From Bacteroidota bacterium (lineage in GTDB: Bacteria; Bacteroidota; Bacteroidia; Bacteroidales; 4484-276), in contig JABMQA010001186.1 of NCBI GenBank assembly GCA_013203545.1, positions 1 to 15,360 on the forward strand: DNA of 15,360 nucleotides, in the 5' to 3' direction. A program made the translations under genes and the position numbers. Below, piece by piece: positions 1 to 8,600 of this stretch. How positions within the stretch are numbered: position 1 is the stretch's first letter; the number at the start of each line of letters is the position of its first letter. Under the pieces are notes generated by a model. The model was not told the DNA's origin, made no database searches, and saw only the letters and a program-made list of their open reading frames with translations.

Positions 1-1
1 C

Positions 2-469
2 CTGCCCGGCATCGCCCACCTGACATGGGAAGCCCCCGACCCACCCGATGACCTGCTCGGATACAATGTTTACCGTGATAGCGAAAGAGTTAATCAGGAC
101 ACCATCAGCAATCTTTACTATGATGATAATTTATCCGTTTATGATGAGTATGCTTATTATGTAACCGCCATCTACCCCGAATGTGAATCGACGTCGGATA
201 CGGTTTCGCTGGTCATCACTTCCATACCGGATATTGAAAAGAGCGGGATTTTGGTTTACCCGAACCCGGCCAGTCAGGTTGCTACTATAATGTCTGAAAC
301 AGATATCAGAGAAATTACAATTTTAAATAGTTACGGACGGATTATTTTTAGTGATGAATGTTGCGGCCATGTGATTAGTATAAGTACAGGATTATTCGGG
401 AAGGGTTTATTCATTATCAGGATTCATACTTCCAATGGATTTTTTTACAGTAAGTTTGTCATCCAATAA
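2..469 (+). CDS. C-terminal end of a T9SS-exported fibronectin-type-III protein (partial)
   Basis: The open frame enters from the left edge and has no start in the window, so only about 155 residues of a larger protein are seen. The first ~75 residues form most of an FN3 domain, with core features W-E-A-P, the G-Y-N-V-Y-R-D strand and Y-Y-V-T-A near its end. The last ~75 residues form a T9SS type A sorting domain starting at I-L-V-Y-P-N-P-A and ending in K-F-V-I-Q. Proteins with this domain are exported across the outer membrane by T9SS and usually anchored to the surface or released. The FN3 part is about two-thirds identical to the end of the next gene, while the sorting domain is much less similar, so the two are tandem paralogues. 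The stop lies 10 bases before the next start, which suggests co-transcription. The function of the missing N-terminal part is unknown. Confidence 0.88.
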   Translation: MPGIAHLTWEAPDPPDDLLGYNVYRDSERVNQDTISNLYYDDNLSVYDEYAYYVTAIYPECESTSDTVSLVITSIPDIEKSGILVYPNPASQVATIMSETDIREITILNSYGRIIFSDECCGHVISISTGLFGKGLFIIRIHTSNGFFYSKFVIQ

Positions 470-479
470 AAATGTTGAA

Positions 480-3400
480 ATGAAAACAATTACCTGTTAC
501 AGCTTGATAGTTACGTTCCTGGCATCTTTAACGGTGTTTGGGCAAAACGGTATAAAATTAGATCCTATTACTCAGCAAAAACACAATCCTGGCAAAGAAA
601 TACCGATGAGTAATCAGAAAATTGAATGCAAAACCAACAACAACCCAACATCGATAATCTCTTTTTCCAACCCATGGAATAATACCGTTTATCCTGAAAT
701 CTCTGGGATCGGGGATACGTTTTTGTTGATCAATCCTGGTTCATGGATCGAATCACATGCTGATCCCCCCAAGGTAAGTATTAAATACCTTTCTGTAAAA
801 AACACCAGTACTTCGTTGGTTTTTTTCAATATGATTGTTAACGCCTGTGATATTTTTGATTTCCAAAAAAATGAACATCTTACCGAAAGCCTTTCTCAAA
901 ATGATGAATTATCAAATTTTGAAATTTCTATCGCAATAAATCCATTTTATACCGTATCGCCTAAGCCTGGTAATACATTCATCAGATATGATGACGGTGT
1001 TAATTATGGTTCATATGGCAGACTTCACGGGGGCACATTCGAGGTGGCGGCATATTTTCCGGGAGACAGCCTGACTCAATATTTAGGGATGATCCTTTCA
1101 CAAATCGAAATTTTTGTTTGGGATGTGCCGATGATTACCAATTTAAGAATTTATGGAGAAGGAACGCCATCCGAACCTGGCATACTCATGTATGAAGAGA
1201 TGGTTTTCCCGTCCGGTTCATCATGGAATTTATTTACGCTTTCAGAGGAAATTGAAATTACCGGAGAAGACCTTTGGCTGGGTTATCAAGTTACTCATAC
1301 AGCAGGTGATAAACCTGTTGGCTTTGATGACGGACCTGTTGTTGCCGGGTATGGTGATCTTTATCATTCGTTTGGTAGCTGGATTAATTTTTCCGGATTT
1401 GGATATGATTGTAACTGGAACATCGCAGGATACTTAAATGAAGGAAGCAATGGGGCAACAAAAGATGTTGGTGTGCAAGCCATATTGTCCCCTGAAACAG
1501 GATTTAACCTTGGTATGGAATCAGTGACCATCAGGATTAAAAATTATGGTACAGAAACTCAAAACCAGATTCCTGTTTTACTATTCATAGATAGTATTCA
1601 GGTCTGTTCAGGAATAATTCCGGTAACACTTCCAGGCGGTACAACAATTGATTACACTTTTCCCGAAGTAATGAATTTAAATTTTAACAATGTAGGCCAA
1701 ACTTATGTTCTGACTGTTTGTACAGCGCTTCCCGGAGATGAATTTGCTGAAAACGATTGCAAAACAGCCAGTATTACAAATGCCGTACCGGTATACTGTT
1801 ATGCTTACAGTTCCTGGGAGGGGGAATATATATCCGGTGTTTTTTTCGGGGCAATCGAAAACTTAAGTGGCTGGCAAATTCCGGTTGCTGATTATACCAA
1901 TATATTTAATCCTTTAACAGCAGGGGATTCGGAAGCTATTATGGTTACAAATGGCAATCCATGGGCAAAAGATCGTGTTTGTGCCTGGGTAGACTGGAAC
2001 AGCGATGTGGTATTCGATCCGTTCACAGAAGATTATTCTCTGGATGATACCACTGGCACCGGGCAATTTTATACAGGCGAGATCTCGATCCCACAAGATG
2101 TTGAACCTGGTGAATACAGGATGAGAATCGGGATGGTTTACGACTATAATCCTCTGCCATGCAATGTTTCCGGCTGGGGCGAAACCGAAGATTATACCAT
2201 CACCGTTATCGAAAAACCTGTGAATGATGTTGGGCTACAAATTGTTTTGTCGCCGGTTTCAGGTGAAAATCTTGGTGAGGAAATTGTGAAGGTAAGGATA
2301 AAAAACTATGGCATTTCCCAACAGAGTAATGTCCCGGTATCCTATTCAGTTAACGGAGGCAATTCAGTTAATGAAATTATTCCCGGCCCCATTGCCAGTG
2401 GTGAAACCATGGATTATTGCTTTTTGCAAGCAGTTAATCTTTCAAATCCTGGCGAAACATATACAATCACTGCCTGTACAGCCTTGTCTAATGACGAAAT
2501 TGATGCAAATAACTGTAAAACAACATATGTTACACACAAAGAACCTTCATATTGTATGCCTTACAATAAACTTGCTTCACGCTATATTTACAGGGTACGT
2601 TGCGGTGAAATTGACAATATAAGCGAATGGCAGGATAGCGTAGCCGATTATACCTCACTTTCAACAACCATCGAAAATGGTGCTTCAGAAGATATATTTG
2701 TTTCTGTTAATACAAGTCTTTCCGGTGCTAAAATAAATGCCTGGGTTGACTGGAACGGAGACTTTACCTTCGATTCAAATTACGAAATGTTTGAAATCAG
2801 GAGTTCTTTTGGAGGGGAAATTATTGTGCCTGCAGATGTACTTCCGGGTGAATACCGGATGAGGGTAAGGCTGGACTGGGATTTGGATCCGGTGCCATGC
2901 GCAAATTCATATTGGGGGGAAACCGAAGACTATACAATCACAGTTGTTGCACAGCCGACCAATGATGTAGGTGTTCACTATATATTATCACCCGGTTCAT
3001 TTTTTTATCTGGGTGACGAAGTTGTAAAAATCAGGGTTAAAAACTTTGGTTCTGCCACCCAAACCGATATTCCTGTATATTATACTTTAGACGGAGGGCC
3101 GCCGGTTCCAGGAGTAGTTGAAGGGCCAATTTACAGCAGGGAAACATTCGACTATATTTTTCCAGGGACGATTAATTTGGGAACACTTAATCAAACATAT
3201 GCTTTTAATATATGTACAAACCTGCCGGGGGATGAAGTATTAATCAATGATTGTAAAGCCATAAATGTCACAAATCTATACCCGGGATATTGCGATGCCT
3301 CCACGTCAACGGAAGATGAATTTATTGCAAATGTGTTGTTTGGTGAGATCGATAACAGCAGCGGATGGCAGGGGTATGTTGCGGATTATACAGATTTAAG

Positions 3401-4415
3401 TACAATGATAAATGTTGGTGAATCAGATACCATCATTATTACGAACGGCAATCCGTGGGCAAATGATATTGTTTATGCCTGGGTTGATTGGAACAAAGAT
3501 TTTGAATTTGAATGGGGAACCTGCCCTGAAATGTATATACTGACGAATATCGGTGGTACAGGTGAAATATTTTCCGGCGCTATTTCGGTGCCCGAAGGAA
3601 CTGCAAATGGTGATTATAGAATGAGGATACGTATGACCTATTCCTCCCCACCAGGTCCATGTTGTAACGCAACATATGGTGAAATAGAGGACTACACCAT
3701 TACCGTTACCGGTGGTCAACCACCTTGCTGGCTTACAGCAACCCCAACTTCAGGCACTTTGTATCCTGATGAATCCATGAACGTTATGCTTTTCTTCAAT
3801 TCCTTTGGACATTCAACTGGTTTGTACAGTGGATCGATTGATTTTATTACTTCAGAACCGTTTATTACACTCATAAATGTGCCAATTACACTATTTATCG
3901 GAATATGCCCCTTACCTCCTCCAATAAACCTCACAGTATACGAAGTCTTTCCCGGTGTTGCCCATGTAGCCTGGGATGAACCCGTCCCACCGGATGACCT
4001 GCTTGGCTACAACGTTTACCGGGACGGTGAGATGATCAACCCGGACACCATCAGCAATCTGTTTTATGAAGATACCCTGGTGGGTTTCGATCAGTACTTT
4101 TATTATGTAACCGCAGTTTATCCGGAGTGTGAGGCTGCCTCTGATACAGTTACACTTCTCATAACCCAAATTCTTGAAATGGATAAAACCGGTATTCTGA
4201 TTTTTCCGAACCCGGCAACCCATTTCATTCATATCCAATCTCACATGAACATCAGCCAAATTGTGATCGTGGATAATATGGGCAGTGTGGTTCATAACTC
4301 ATTTGTTGATAGTAAATCGATCGAGGTAAATACTTCCAACTACCAGAAAGGAATTTACTGTATTCGGGTTATTACATCGGGGGAATTGATCACGCAAAAG
4401 TTAATTATCCGATAA
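480..4415 (+). CDS. Large T9SS-exported multidomain surface protein (CARDB-like/GEVED x3, FN3, sorting domain)
   Basis: The start is placed at 480 because the methionine there begins a clear signal peptide (K-T-I-T-C-Y then a hydrophobic run to about residue 21). A start at 435 would overlap the previous gene and add non-signal residues. The product is about 1311 residues. Domains seen: a jelly-roll-like N-terminal domain around 165-320 (R-Y-D-D-G-V then G-G-T-F-E-V-A); CARDB-like Ig domains at about 329-433, 582-684 and 828-931; GEVED-type domains at about 439-577, 691-823 and 937-1077, each with A-W-V-D-W-N and ending G-E-[TI]-E-D-Y-T-I-T-V; a small Ig-like domain at 1083-1141; FN3 at 1146-1229; and a T9SS type A sorting domain from about 1239 (F-P-N-P-A). 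No catalytic residues are recognised. The likely role is a surface adhesin or structural protein, but the ligand is unknown. It is the tandem paralogue of the gene ending at 469. Confidence 0.92.
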   Translation: MKTITCYSLIVTFLASLTVFGQNGIKLDPITQQKHNPGKEIPMSNQKIECKTNNNPTSIISFSNPWNNTVYPEISGIGDTFLLINPGSWIESHADPPKVSIKYLSVKNTSTSLVFFNMIVNACDIFDFQKNEHLTESLSQNDELSNFEISIAINPFYTVSPKPGNTFIRYDDGVNYGSYGRLHGGTFEVAAYFPGDSLTQYLGMILSQIEIFVWDVPMITNLRIYGEGTPSEPGILMYEEMVFPSGSSWNLFTLSEEIEITGEDLWLGYQVTHTAGDKPVGFDDGPVVAGYGDLYHSFGSWINFSGFGYDCNWNIAGYLNEGSNGATKDVGVQAILSPETGFNLGMESVTIRIKNYGTETQNQIPVLLFIDSIQVCSGIIPVTLPGGTTIDYTFPEVMNLNFNNVGQTYVLTVCTALPGDEFAENDCKTASITNAVPVYCYAYSSWEGEYISGVFFGAIENLSGWQIPVADYTNIFNPLTAGDSEAIMVTNGNPWAKDRVCAWVDWNSDVVFDPFTEDYSLDDTTGTGQFYTGEISIPQDVEPGEYRMRIGMVYDYNPLPCNVSGWGETEDYTITVIEKPVNDVGLQIVLSPVSGENLGEEIVKVRIKNYGISQQSNVPVSYSVNGGNSVNEIIPGPIASGETMDYCFLQAVNLSNPGETYTITACTALSNDEIDANNCKTTYVTHKEPSYCMPYNKLASRYIYRVRCGEIDNISEWQDSVADYTSLSTTIENGASEDIFVSVNTSLSGAKINAWVDWNGDFTFDSNYEMFEIRSSFGGEIIVPADVLPGEYRMRVRLDWDLDPVPCANSYWGETEDYTITVVAQPTNDVGVHYILSPGSFFYLGDEVVKIRVKNFGSATQTDIPVYYTLDGGPPVPGVVEGPIYSRETFDYIFPGTINLGTLNQTYAFNICTNLPGDEVLINDCKAINVTNLYPGYCDASTSTEDEFIANVLFGEIDNSSGWQGYVADYTDLSTMINVGESDTIIITNGNPWANDIVYAWVDWNKDFEFEWGTCPEMYILTNIGGTGEIFSGAISVPEGTANGDYRMRIRMTYSSPPGPCCNATYGEIEDYTITVTGGQPPCWLTATPTSGTLYPDESMNVMLFFNSFGHSTGLYSGSIDFITSEPFITLINVPITLFIGICPLPPPINLTVYEVFPGVAHVAWDEPVPPDDLLGYNVYRDGEMINPDTISNLFYEDTLVGFDQYFYYVTAVYPECEAASDTVTLLITQILEMDKTGILIFPNPATHFIHIQSHMNISQIVIVDNMGSVVHNSFVDSKSIEVNTSNYQKGIYCIRVITSGELITQKLIIR
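1464..3710 (+). repeat. Three tandem CARDB-like + GEVED modules inside the surface protein gene
   Basis: Three module copies follow one another. The tyrosine-cysteine that opens each GEVED domain lies near 1794, 2550 and 3288, so the period is about 740-755 bases. Each copy has an N-D-V-G or K-D-V-G entry to the CARDB-like half, a D-Y-T-F-like strand, A-W-V-D-W-N in the GEVED half, and a closing G-E-x-E-D-Y-T-I-T-V. The copies have diverged clearly at DNA level, so this is an old domain amplification and not a recent slippage tract. Confidence 0.8.
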
Positions 4416-4474
4416 CCATTTTGAGTAATAATCTGATGTTTGTGCACCATTAATTTTTAGAAGCAGGTATTTAT

Positions 4475-4482
4475 TAAATTTG
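4475..4482 (+). promoter_or_regulatory. Candidate Bacteroidota -7 element upstream of the 4571 gene
   Basis: TAAATTTG matches the Bacteroidota -7 consensus TAnnTTTG exactly and lies about 90 bases before the start at 4571. No convincing TTG-type -33 element is seen about 19 bases upstream; the region is only T-rich, so this is half a promoter by sequence. A hairpin-forming CACCG / CGGTG pair (4483-4487 and 4494-4498, 6-base loop) follows directly and would lie at the start of the transcript. Confidence 0.4.
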
Positions 4483-4570
4483 CACCGCCGTTTCGGTGAA
4501 TTTATACTGGATCGACTGCATCCTTCTTTTTCGATGAATTCAAATAGCCAAAATTCTTACACAGTTGTTG

Positions 4571-5293
4571 ATGAAAAAAATATCTAAGGATAAAATATTA
4601 ACCAAAACCCCTCCGGTTAGAAGCAAAAACATCTTCAGCGACATAAAGCAATTCTTATTGCACAAACCGGAACGCCCCACATTGGTTAAATTCAAAACTG
4701 CTCAGGAAAGAGAAGCCTACAGTTTACGGATCATGCAAAGGCTTGGTTTAAAGGTATCCAACTATTCCGTTTTAAATGTGCATAAAATTGGCGTTGAAGC
4801 TCCGGTTAAGTTTGTTTTCGAAGAGTTGCTCAGATGGAGCGGGCATTCTACCTGCTGGCCAAATCATATTGCAAAGGTCTATAAGGAAAACGATCAGCTC
4901 GAAAAAATCCAGATTCTCCTGTTTGGCCGTAAAAGATATTTGTTCGGTATTTTCAGCCCCCTGTTTTACCTCAACGCCATCAGGATACAGAAAACCCCAA
5001 ACCTGTCGGATTATGACAATGCGCGCTACCTGCTTTACAAATGTAGCGGAGGCTACCCGATTGGGATATTTACCATGTACGTCAGGTCGCCTTTTTTCGG
5101 TGAGAACGAAATTAAACCTTCGCAATTGCACCTGGGCGTTGGATTTGATTTTTATGGCAAAGAACGCCATTCAAAGTTCAGCCCAATGAGCAAGATTTGG
5201 GAAGCCATTCATAACCGGGTAACAACCAATACGTTAAATCGGTTTAAACAGTTTTGTGAATGGCAGTTCGAGCAAACACAGATGGGGAGATGA
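4571..5293 (+). CDS. Hypothetical cytosolic protein, possible START/SRPBCC-like fold
   Basis: The start is set at the ATG at 4571; two TTG codons just upstream extend the frame but are less likely starts. The product is 240 residues, basic near the N-terminus, with no signal peptide or obvious membrane span. The N-terminal ~60 residues are charged and probably a separate or flexible segment. From about residue 65, a strand ending in K-I-G-V-E-A-P-V, a helix (V-K-F-V-F-E-E-L-L), further strands, and a long amphipathic C-terminal helix from about residue 206 suggest a START/SRPBCC-type (hydrophobic-ligand binding) fold. This is inferred from pattern only and no family signature is certain. It sits between two surface-protein genes after a 155-base gap with its own possible -7 element, so it may be independently transcribed. 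Function unknown. Confidence 0.72.
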   Translation: MKKISKDKILTKTPPVRSKNIFSDIKQFLLHKPERPTLVKFKTAQEREAYSLRIMQRLGLKVSNYSVLNVHKIGVEAPVKFVFEELLRWSGHSTCWPNHIAKVYKENDQLEKIQILLFGRKRYLFGIFSPLFYLNAIRIQKTPNLSDYDNARYLLYKCSGGYPIGIFTMYVRSPFFGENEIKPSQLHLGVGFDFYGKERHSKFSPMSKIWEAIHNRVTTNTLNRFKQFCEWQFEQTQMGR

Positions 5294-5335
5294 CCGAGCC
5301 TATAGTGTAAAGAGACAGCCCCGATGCCAAGGACC

Positions 5336-5374
5336 AGGGACGCAAGCCTTAACGAAGGAAAGGATGGCGTCCCT
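5336..5374 (+). terminator. Compound hairpin 43 bases after the 4571-5293 gene, possible transcript end
   Basis: AGGGACGC (5336-5343) pairs perfectly with GCGTCCCT (5367-5374). Inside it, CCTT (5347-5350) pairs with AAGG (5355-5358). The outer stem is GC-rich enough to be stable in RNA. No run of T follows, so it is not a standard intrinsic terminator; it could instead be a 3'-end stabilising structure or part of a decayed mobile repeat. Confidence 0.35.
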
Positions 5375-5394
5375 TGCTATCTGCTTACTATTCG

Positions 5395-5434
5395 CTTCAA
5401 CACTCCATCTCTTCAATACCCCATCACTTCATTT
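5395..5434 (+). repeat. Pyrimidine-rich 16-base tandem repeat (about 2.5 units)
   Basis: Two adjacent 16-base units, starting CTTCAACACTCC at 5395 and CTTCAATACCCC at 5411, match at 13 of 16 positions. A third, shorter copy starts CTTCA at 5427. The strand is almost purine-poor (C, T and A). Confidence 0.5.
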
Positions 5435-5444
5435 GACGTATTCT

Positions 5445-5483
5445 TTCCAAACGTTGGAATGACCTCCCCCGATAAAAATCGGG
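5445..5483 (+). repeat. Two adjacent short inverted repeats
   Basis: TTCCAA (5445-5450) and TTGGAA (5454-5459) flank a 3-base spacer. CCCGAT (5468-5473) and ATCGGG (5478-5483) flank AAAA. An outer pair, GGAAT (5456-5460) with ATTCC (5492-5496), could enclose the second hairpin as an alternative fold. The second element resembles compact intergenic hairpins. No T-run follows it directly, so terminator activity is uncertain. Confidence 0.45.
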
Positions 5484-5535
5484 ATCGAACGATTCCAGGT
5501 TTGTATACCCATCAACTCATTTGTGTGGTTTTTCA

Positions 5536-5569
5536 GCGAATAATAATTCATTTCCGGCGAATAATAATT
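5536..5569 (+). promoter_or_regulatory. Direct repeat GCGAATAATAATT x2 at 21-base spacing, possible regulator site
   Basis: The 13-base sequence occurs at 5536-5548 and again at 5557-5569. The start-to-start distance of 21 bases equals two helical turns, so both copies would face the same side of DNA. The pair lies about 85-118 bases upstream of the start at 5654. This is the usual geometry for a dimeric activator or two-component regulator, but no regulator is identified and the role is inferred. Confidence 0.35.
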
Positions 5570-5623
5570 TGGCCCCCTGTTTTTATACTGTCCGGGGTAA
5601 ATTCGTATGGTGATTTTGAGAAA

Positions 5624-5640
5624 TAATTAAATGTTAATTA
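5624..5640 (+). promoter_or_regulatory. Inverted repeat TAATTAA-N3-TTAATTA just before the adhesin start
   Basis: A perfect 7-bp inverted repeat with a 3-base spacer ends 13 bases before the ATG at 5654. It could be an operator or only an AT-rich leader. A weak -7-like TGATTTTG (5611-5618, one mismatch to TAnnTTTG) with CTG 20 bases upstream would place transcription start next to this site. Confidence 0.3.
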
Positions 5641-5653
5641 AAAATAGATCATC

Positions 5654-8600
5654 ATGAAAAAAATCAGATTGGCGTTAATTTTAGTTTCCATTTTGGTTAC
5701 GCTTGCAGGAAATGAACTTTATCCGGCAGTATTTCATTCAACCCCTGACGGTGGGCATTGGGATACCAATGAAACGTGGATCGAATACGGTCATCCGGGC
5801 ACCAACGATACGGCCTATGTGCAAAGTCAGGTAATTGTGGGGTATGTTAATGGCTACAATTACTATGATAGTTATGCAGGATATGTGGTTGTAGAGAGCA
5901 ATGGATCTCTGCTAACCGGCGAGTATGGTGGTGGTTCGGCAATTTTCACCTTATTTGTCACGTGGGACATCATTAATTATGGAACTATTTACAATGGCGC
6001 TGAAGCGTTAAAGATCAGTGTTCATGGCGATGTATATAATTATGGCAACTGGAGTGCATACGAAACCTATCTGGTGGCAAGCGATAACCAGAATATTTTT
6101 CTGGAAGCGGGAAAAACCTTTGGTGGGAATTGGGTAGTAGCTAATGGATATGAGATTACCGCAATGAGCGATATAACCTATACTGGCGTTTGTGGTGTAT
6201 GGGGAAACACCATTGTTGGTGATTTCAACCTGAATGGTGCCACCCTTCACATGGGTGATCATGTCATCAACACAACCGGTACATTGATGTATAATGGAAA
6301 AATTGAGGGCAATTTTGAAATTCAGGGCGTATTTTCTGTAAATAAAAATGTTTCTGATACACTGATTTTTATCGGAAACATTACCGTTACTGATACCCTG
6401 AAAGCTTCTGTATATGGCGGAGGATACGGCATACAGGAATTATTGATAGAAGGAAATATCATCAACAATGGCTGGATTAAGGACGATATGGACACCGATA
6501 ATGATGATGATCTCAATATCCTCATTACCGGTAATATTGTGAACAACGCAAGATGGACCTGTAATTATGTAAACTTTGTGGGGGAAGGCCATCAATACAT
6601 TTCACAAAGTCCCGGAACTTTTTTCGAAAGCAATTTCTACGACCTGAATGCTGAGGGCAACACTTTCGCTACCACCGATATTACGATAACAAAAGATGTG
6701 GATTTGAATGGTGCCATCCTGGATATGCAGGGTCATAACCTGACCATGACAACATGGCTGAAGGATGGATATTTAAACAATGCCCAATTGACGGGCGGGT
6801 ACCTGAGTTCCTTAACAGCTACCACAGGTTTATCGGTTTTTGGTAAAGTAAGTATCAATGGGGATGACAATGTATTTGATTGTGATGTTATTGTTGAAGA
6901 TACCCTGCAAAGCGATAATTACGGTGGCGGATCCATCTATTATAATCTGACGGTTACCGGAAATTTTACCAACAACGGTGTACTTCAAAATGTGAACAGC
7001 GGGGATATGCTCAGGATTTATTTTGAAAAAGACATTCATAATAATGGAGTGTGGCTCAATGCCGAATCGGTTTTTACAGAAGAAGCACGCCAGTATATCT
7101 CCCATGCGGAGGGTATATTTTTTGGCGGGAATTTCGTCAGTCAGAAAACCGGCGCTGAACTGTTTGGAAACACAAATCTCCATTTTTCAGGAAATTTTAA
7201 CCTCGGGGGCTCAACCATGTATTTTCAGGGGAAGACAATCAGTATTGATGGTTGGCTCACCAATGGCACTATTGATCTTGCTGTGTTGAAAAACGGATTT
7301 CTACAGGGCCTTACTACTACCTCAGCTTTGGAAATTCACGGGATAGTGACCATCGACGAAAATAATATCTTCATGAACGATGTGCGTGTTGTGGATACCT
7401 TGCAAAGTAATGAATATGGGGGTGGTAGCAAATGGTTTGATCTTACCATTGATGGGAAAATCACCAATGATGGCTTGATCAGGGATATGAATTCCGGTGA
7501 TAGATTGAGAATGTACGTTAATGGGGATTTAGTCAACAATGGGTTCTGGAATCATAGTGCTACTGTTTTAAATGGTAACGATTATCAGTTATTCTCGCAG
7601 CATGGTGATGTGCAATATAACGGATCCTTTTCTTCAGAGAAAACCGGGGGTGATATCATTGGATCTACCGACATATCATTTGGCGGTGATTTCAACCTGA
7701 ACGGGACCCAACTCGATATGATGAGCAATCTTTTACAAATAAACGGGTGGCTGACAAATGGAATCCTTGATCAGGCTGTGCTGGAAAATGGTATCCTTCA
7801 AAATATGACCATCACCGGCGGAGTTGAAATCAGGGGGTTGGTTACCGTGGATGCAAATAACAGTTTCAATGGTGACCTTACTGTTACTGACACTTTGCAA
7901 AGCAATTCGTACGGAGGCGGTGCCATTATATTCGAATTATTTGTGGGTGGGTCGGTTGTTAACAACGGATTGATCAGAAACATCAACCCGGGTCACTGGC
8001 TTCAGATGTACATTTCAGGGGATATCACCAATAATGGTGACTGGTTAAACTACATAACCAGGCTGAACGGGCTCGACGATCAGCAGGTGCGGCTTGTGGA
8101 TGGGCAAAACATCGACGGGCAGGTTCAGTTCGATGCGGTTTTTGCAACAGCTCCCTATCAATGGTTTTTCGAAGGTGTGGAAATTACATCAGGTGATTTT
8201 AGCGGTGCAACCTCACAGGTGCTCACCTGGAATGTTCCGGTGCAACCCGACTGGTATGGTACGTACTATTGCCAGACCGGCGAAGGTAATACACGAAACA
8301 TCATCGTCGGCCCGGGCTACTTCCCGGCTGACAACCTTCAGGTTTCACAGTCGTGTACCGACCTGCACTTAACATGGGATATGGATCAGGGTGGTGAACC
8401 GGACAGCTGGAATGTATTTCGCAACAGCCTGCTTTATGTCAATGTCAGCGAAATGGAATTTGCAGATAAGATGCTATTTCCGGGTACAGAATACGAATAT
8501 TACATCACGGCAGTATATGGTGAGGATGAATCAGACCCTTCTGATGCAGTAGCAATGAGCATAGATATTCCGGAAAATCTGAATCCCACAGGCCTTGCTG

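Larger units (their letters stand above)
5294..5653. other. 360-base non-coding stretch rich in short inverted and direct repeats
   Basis: No convincing gene is seen here; the short open frames have no start context or recognisable product. The stretch holds an 8-bp inverted repeat with an inner stem (5336-5374), a pyrimidine-rich 16-base tandem repeat (5395-5434), two compact hairpins (5445-5459 and 5468-5483), a 13-base direct repeat at 21-base spacing (5536-5569) and a 7-bp inverted repeat close to the downstream start (5624-5640). It separates a small cytosolic gene from a large surface-protein gene and probably contains the end of one transcript and the promoter and control sites of the next. 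Confidence 0.6.

Noticed and set aside
3912..4295. 127-residue - strand open frame opposite the FN3/sorting end of the surface protein
   Set aside because: It mirrors a region with clear + strand domains and has no support of its own.
4772..5170. 132-residue - strand open frame opposite the START-like gene
   Set aside because: It lies wholly inside a better + strand gene and has no recognisable features; a shadow frame.
5536..5569. Possible CRISPR repeat pair
   Set aside because: Only two short copies, 8-base gap and no further units; not a CRISPR array.
5324..5626. Two small + strand open frames in the 5294-5653 gap
   Set aside because: They run through the hairpins and tandem repeat, have no usual leader and no recognisable product.
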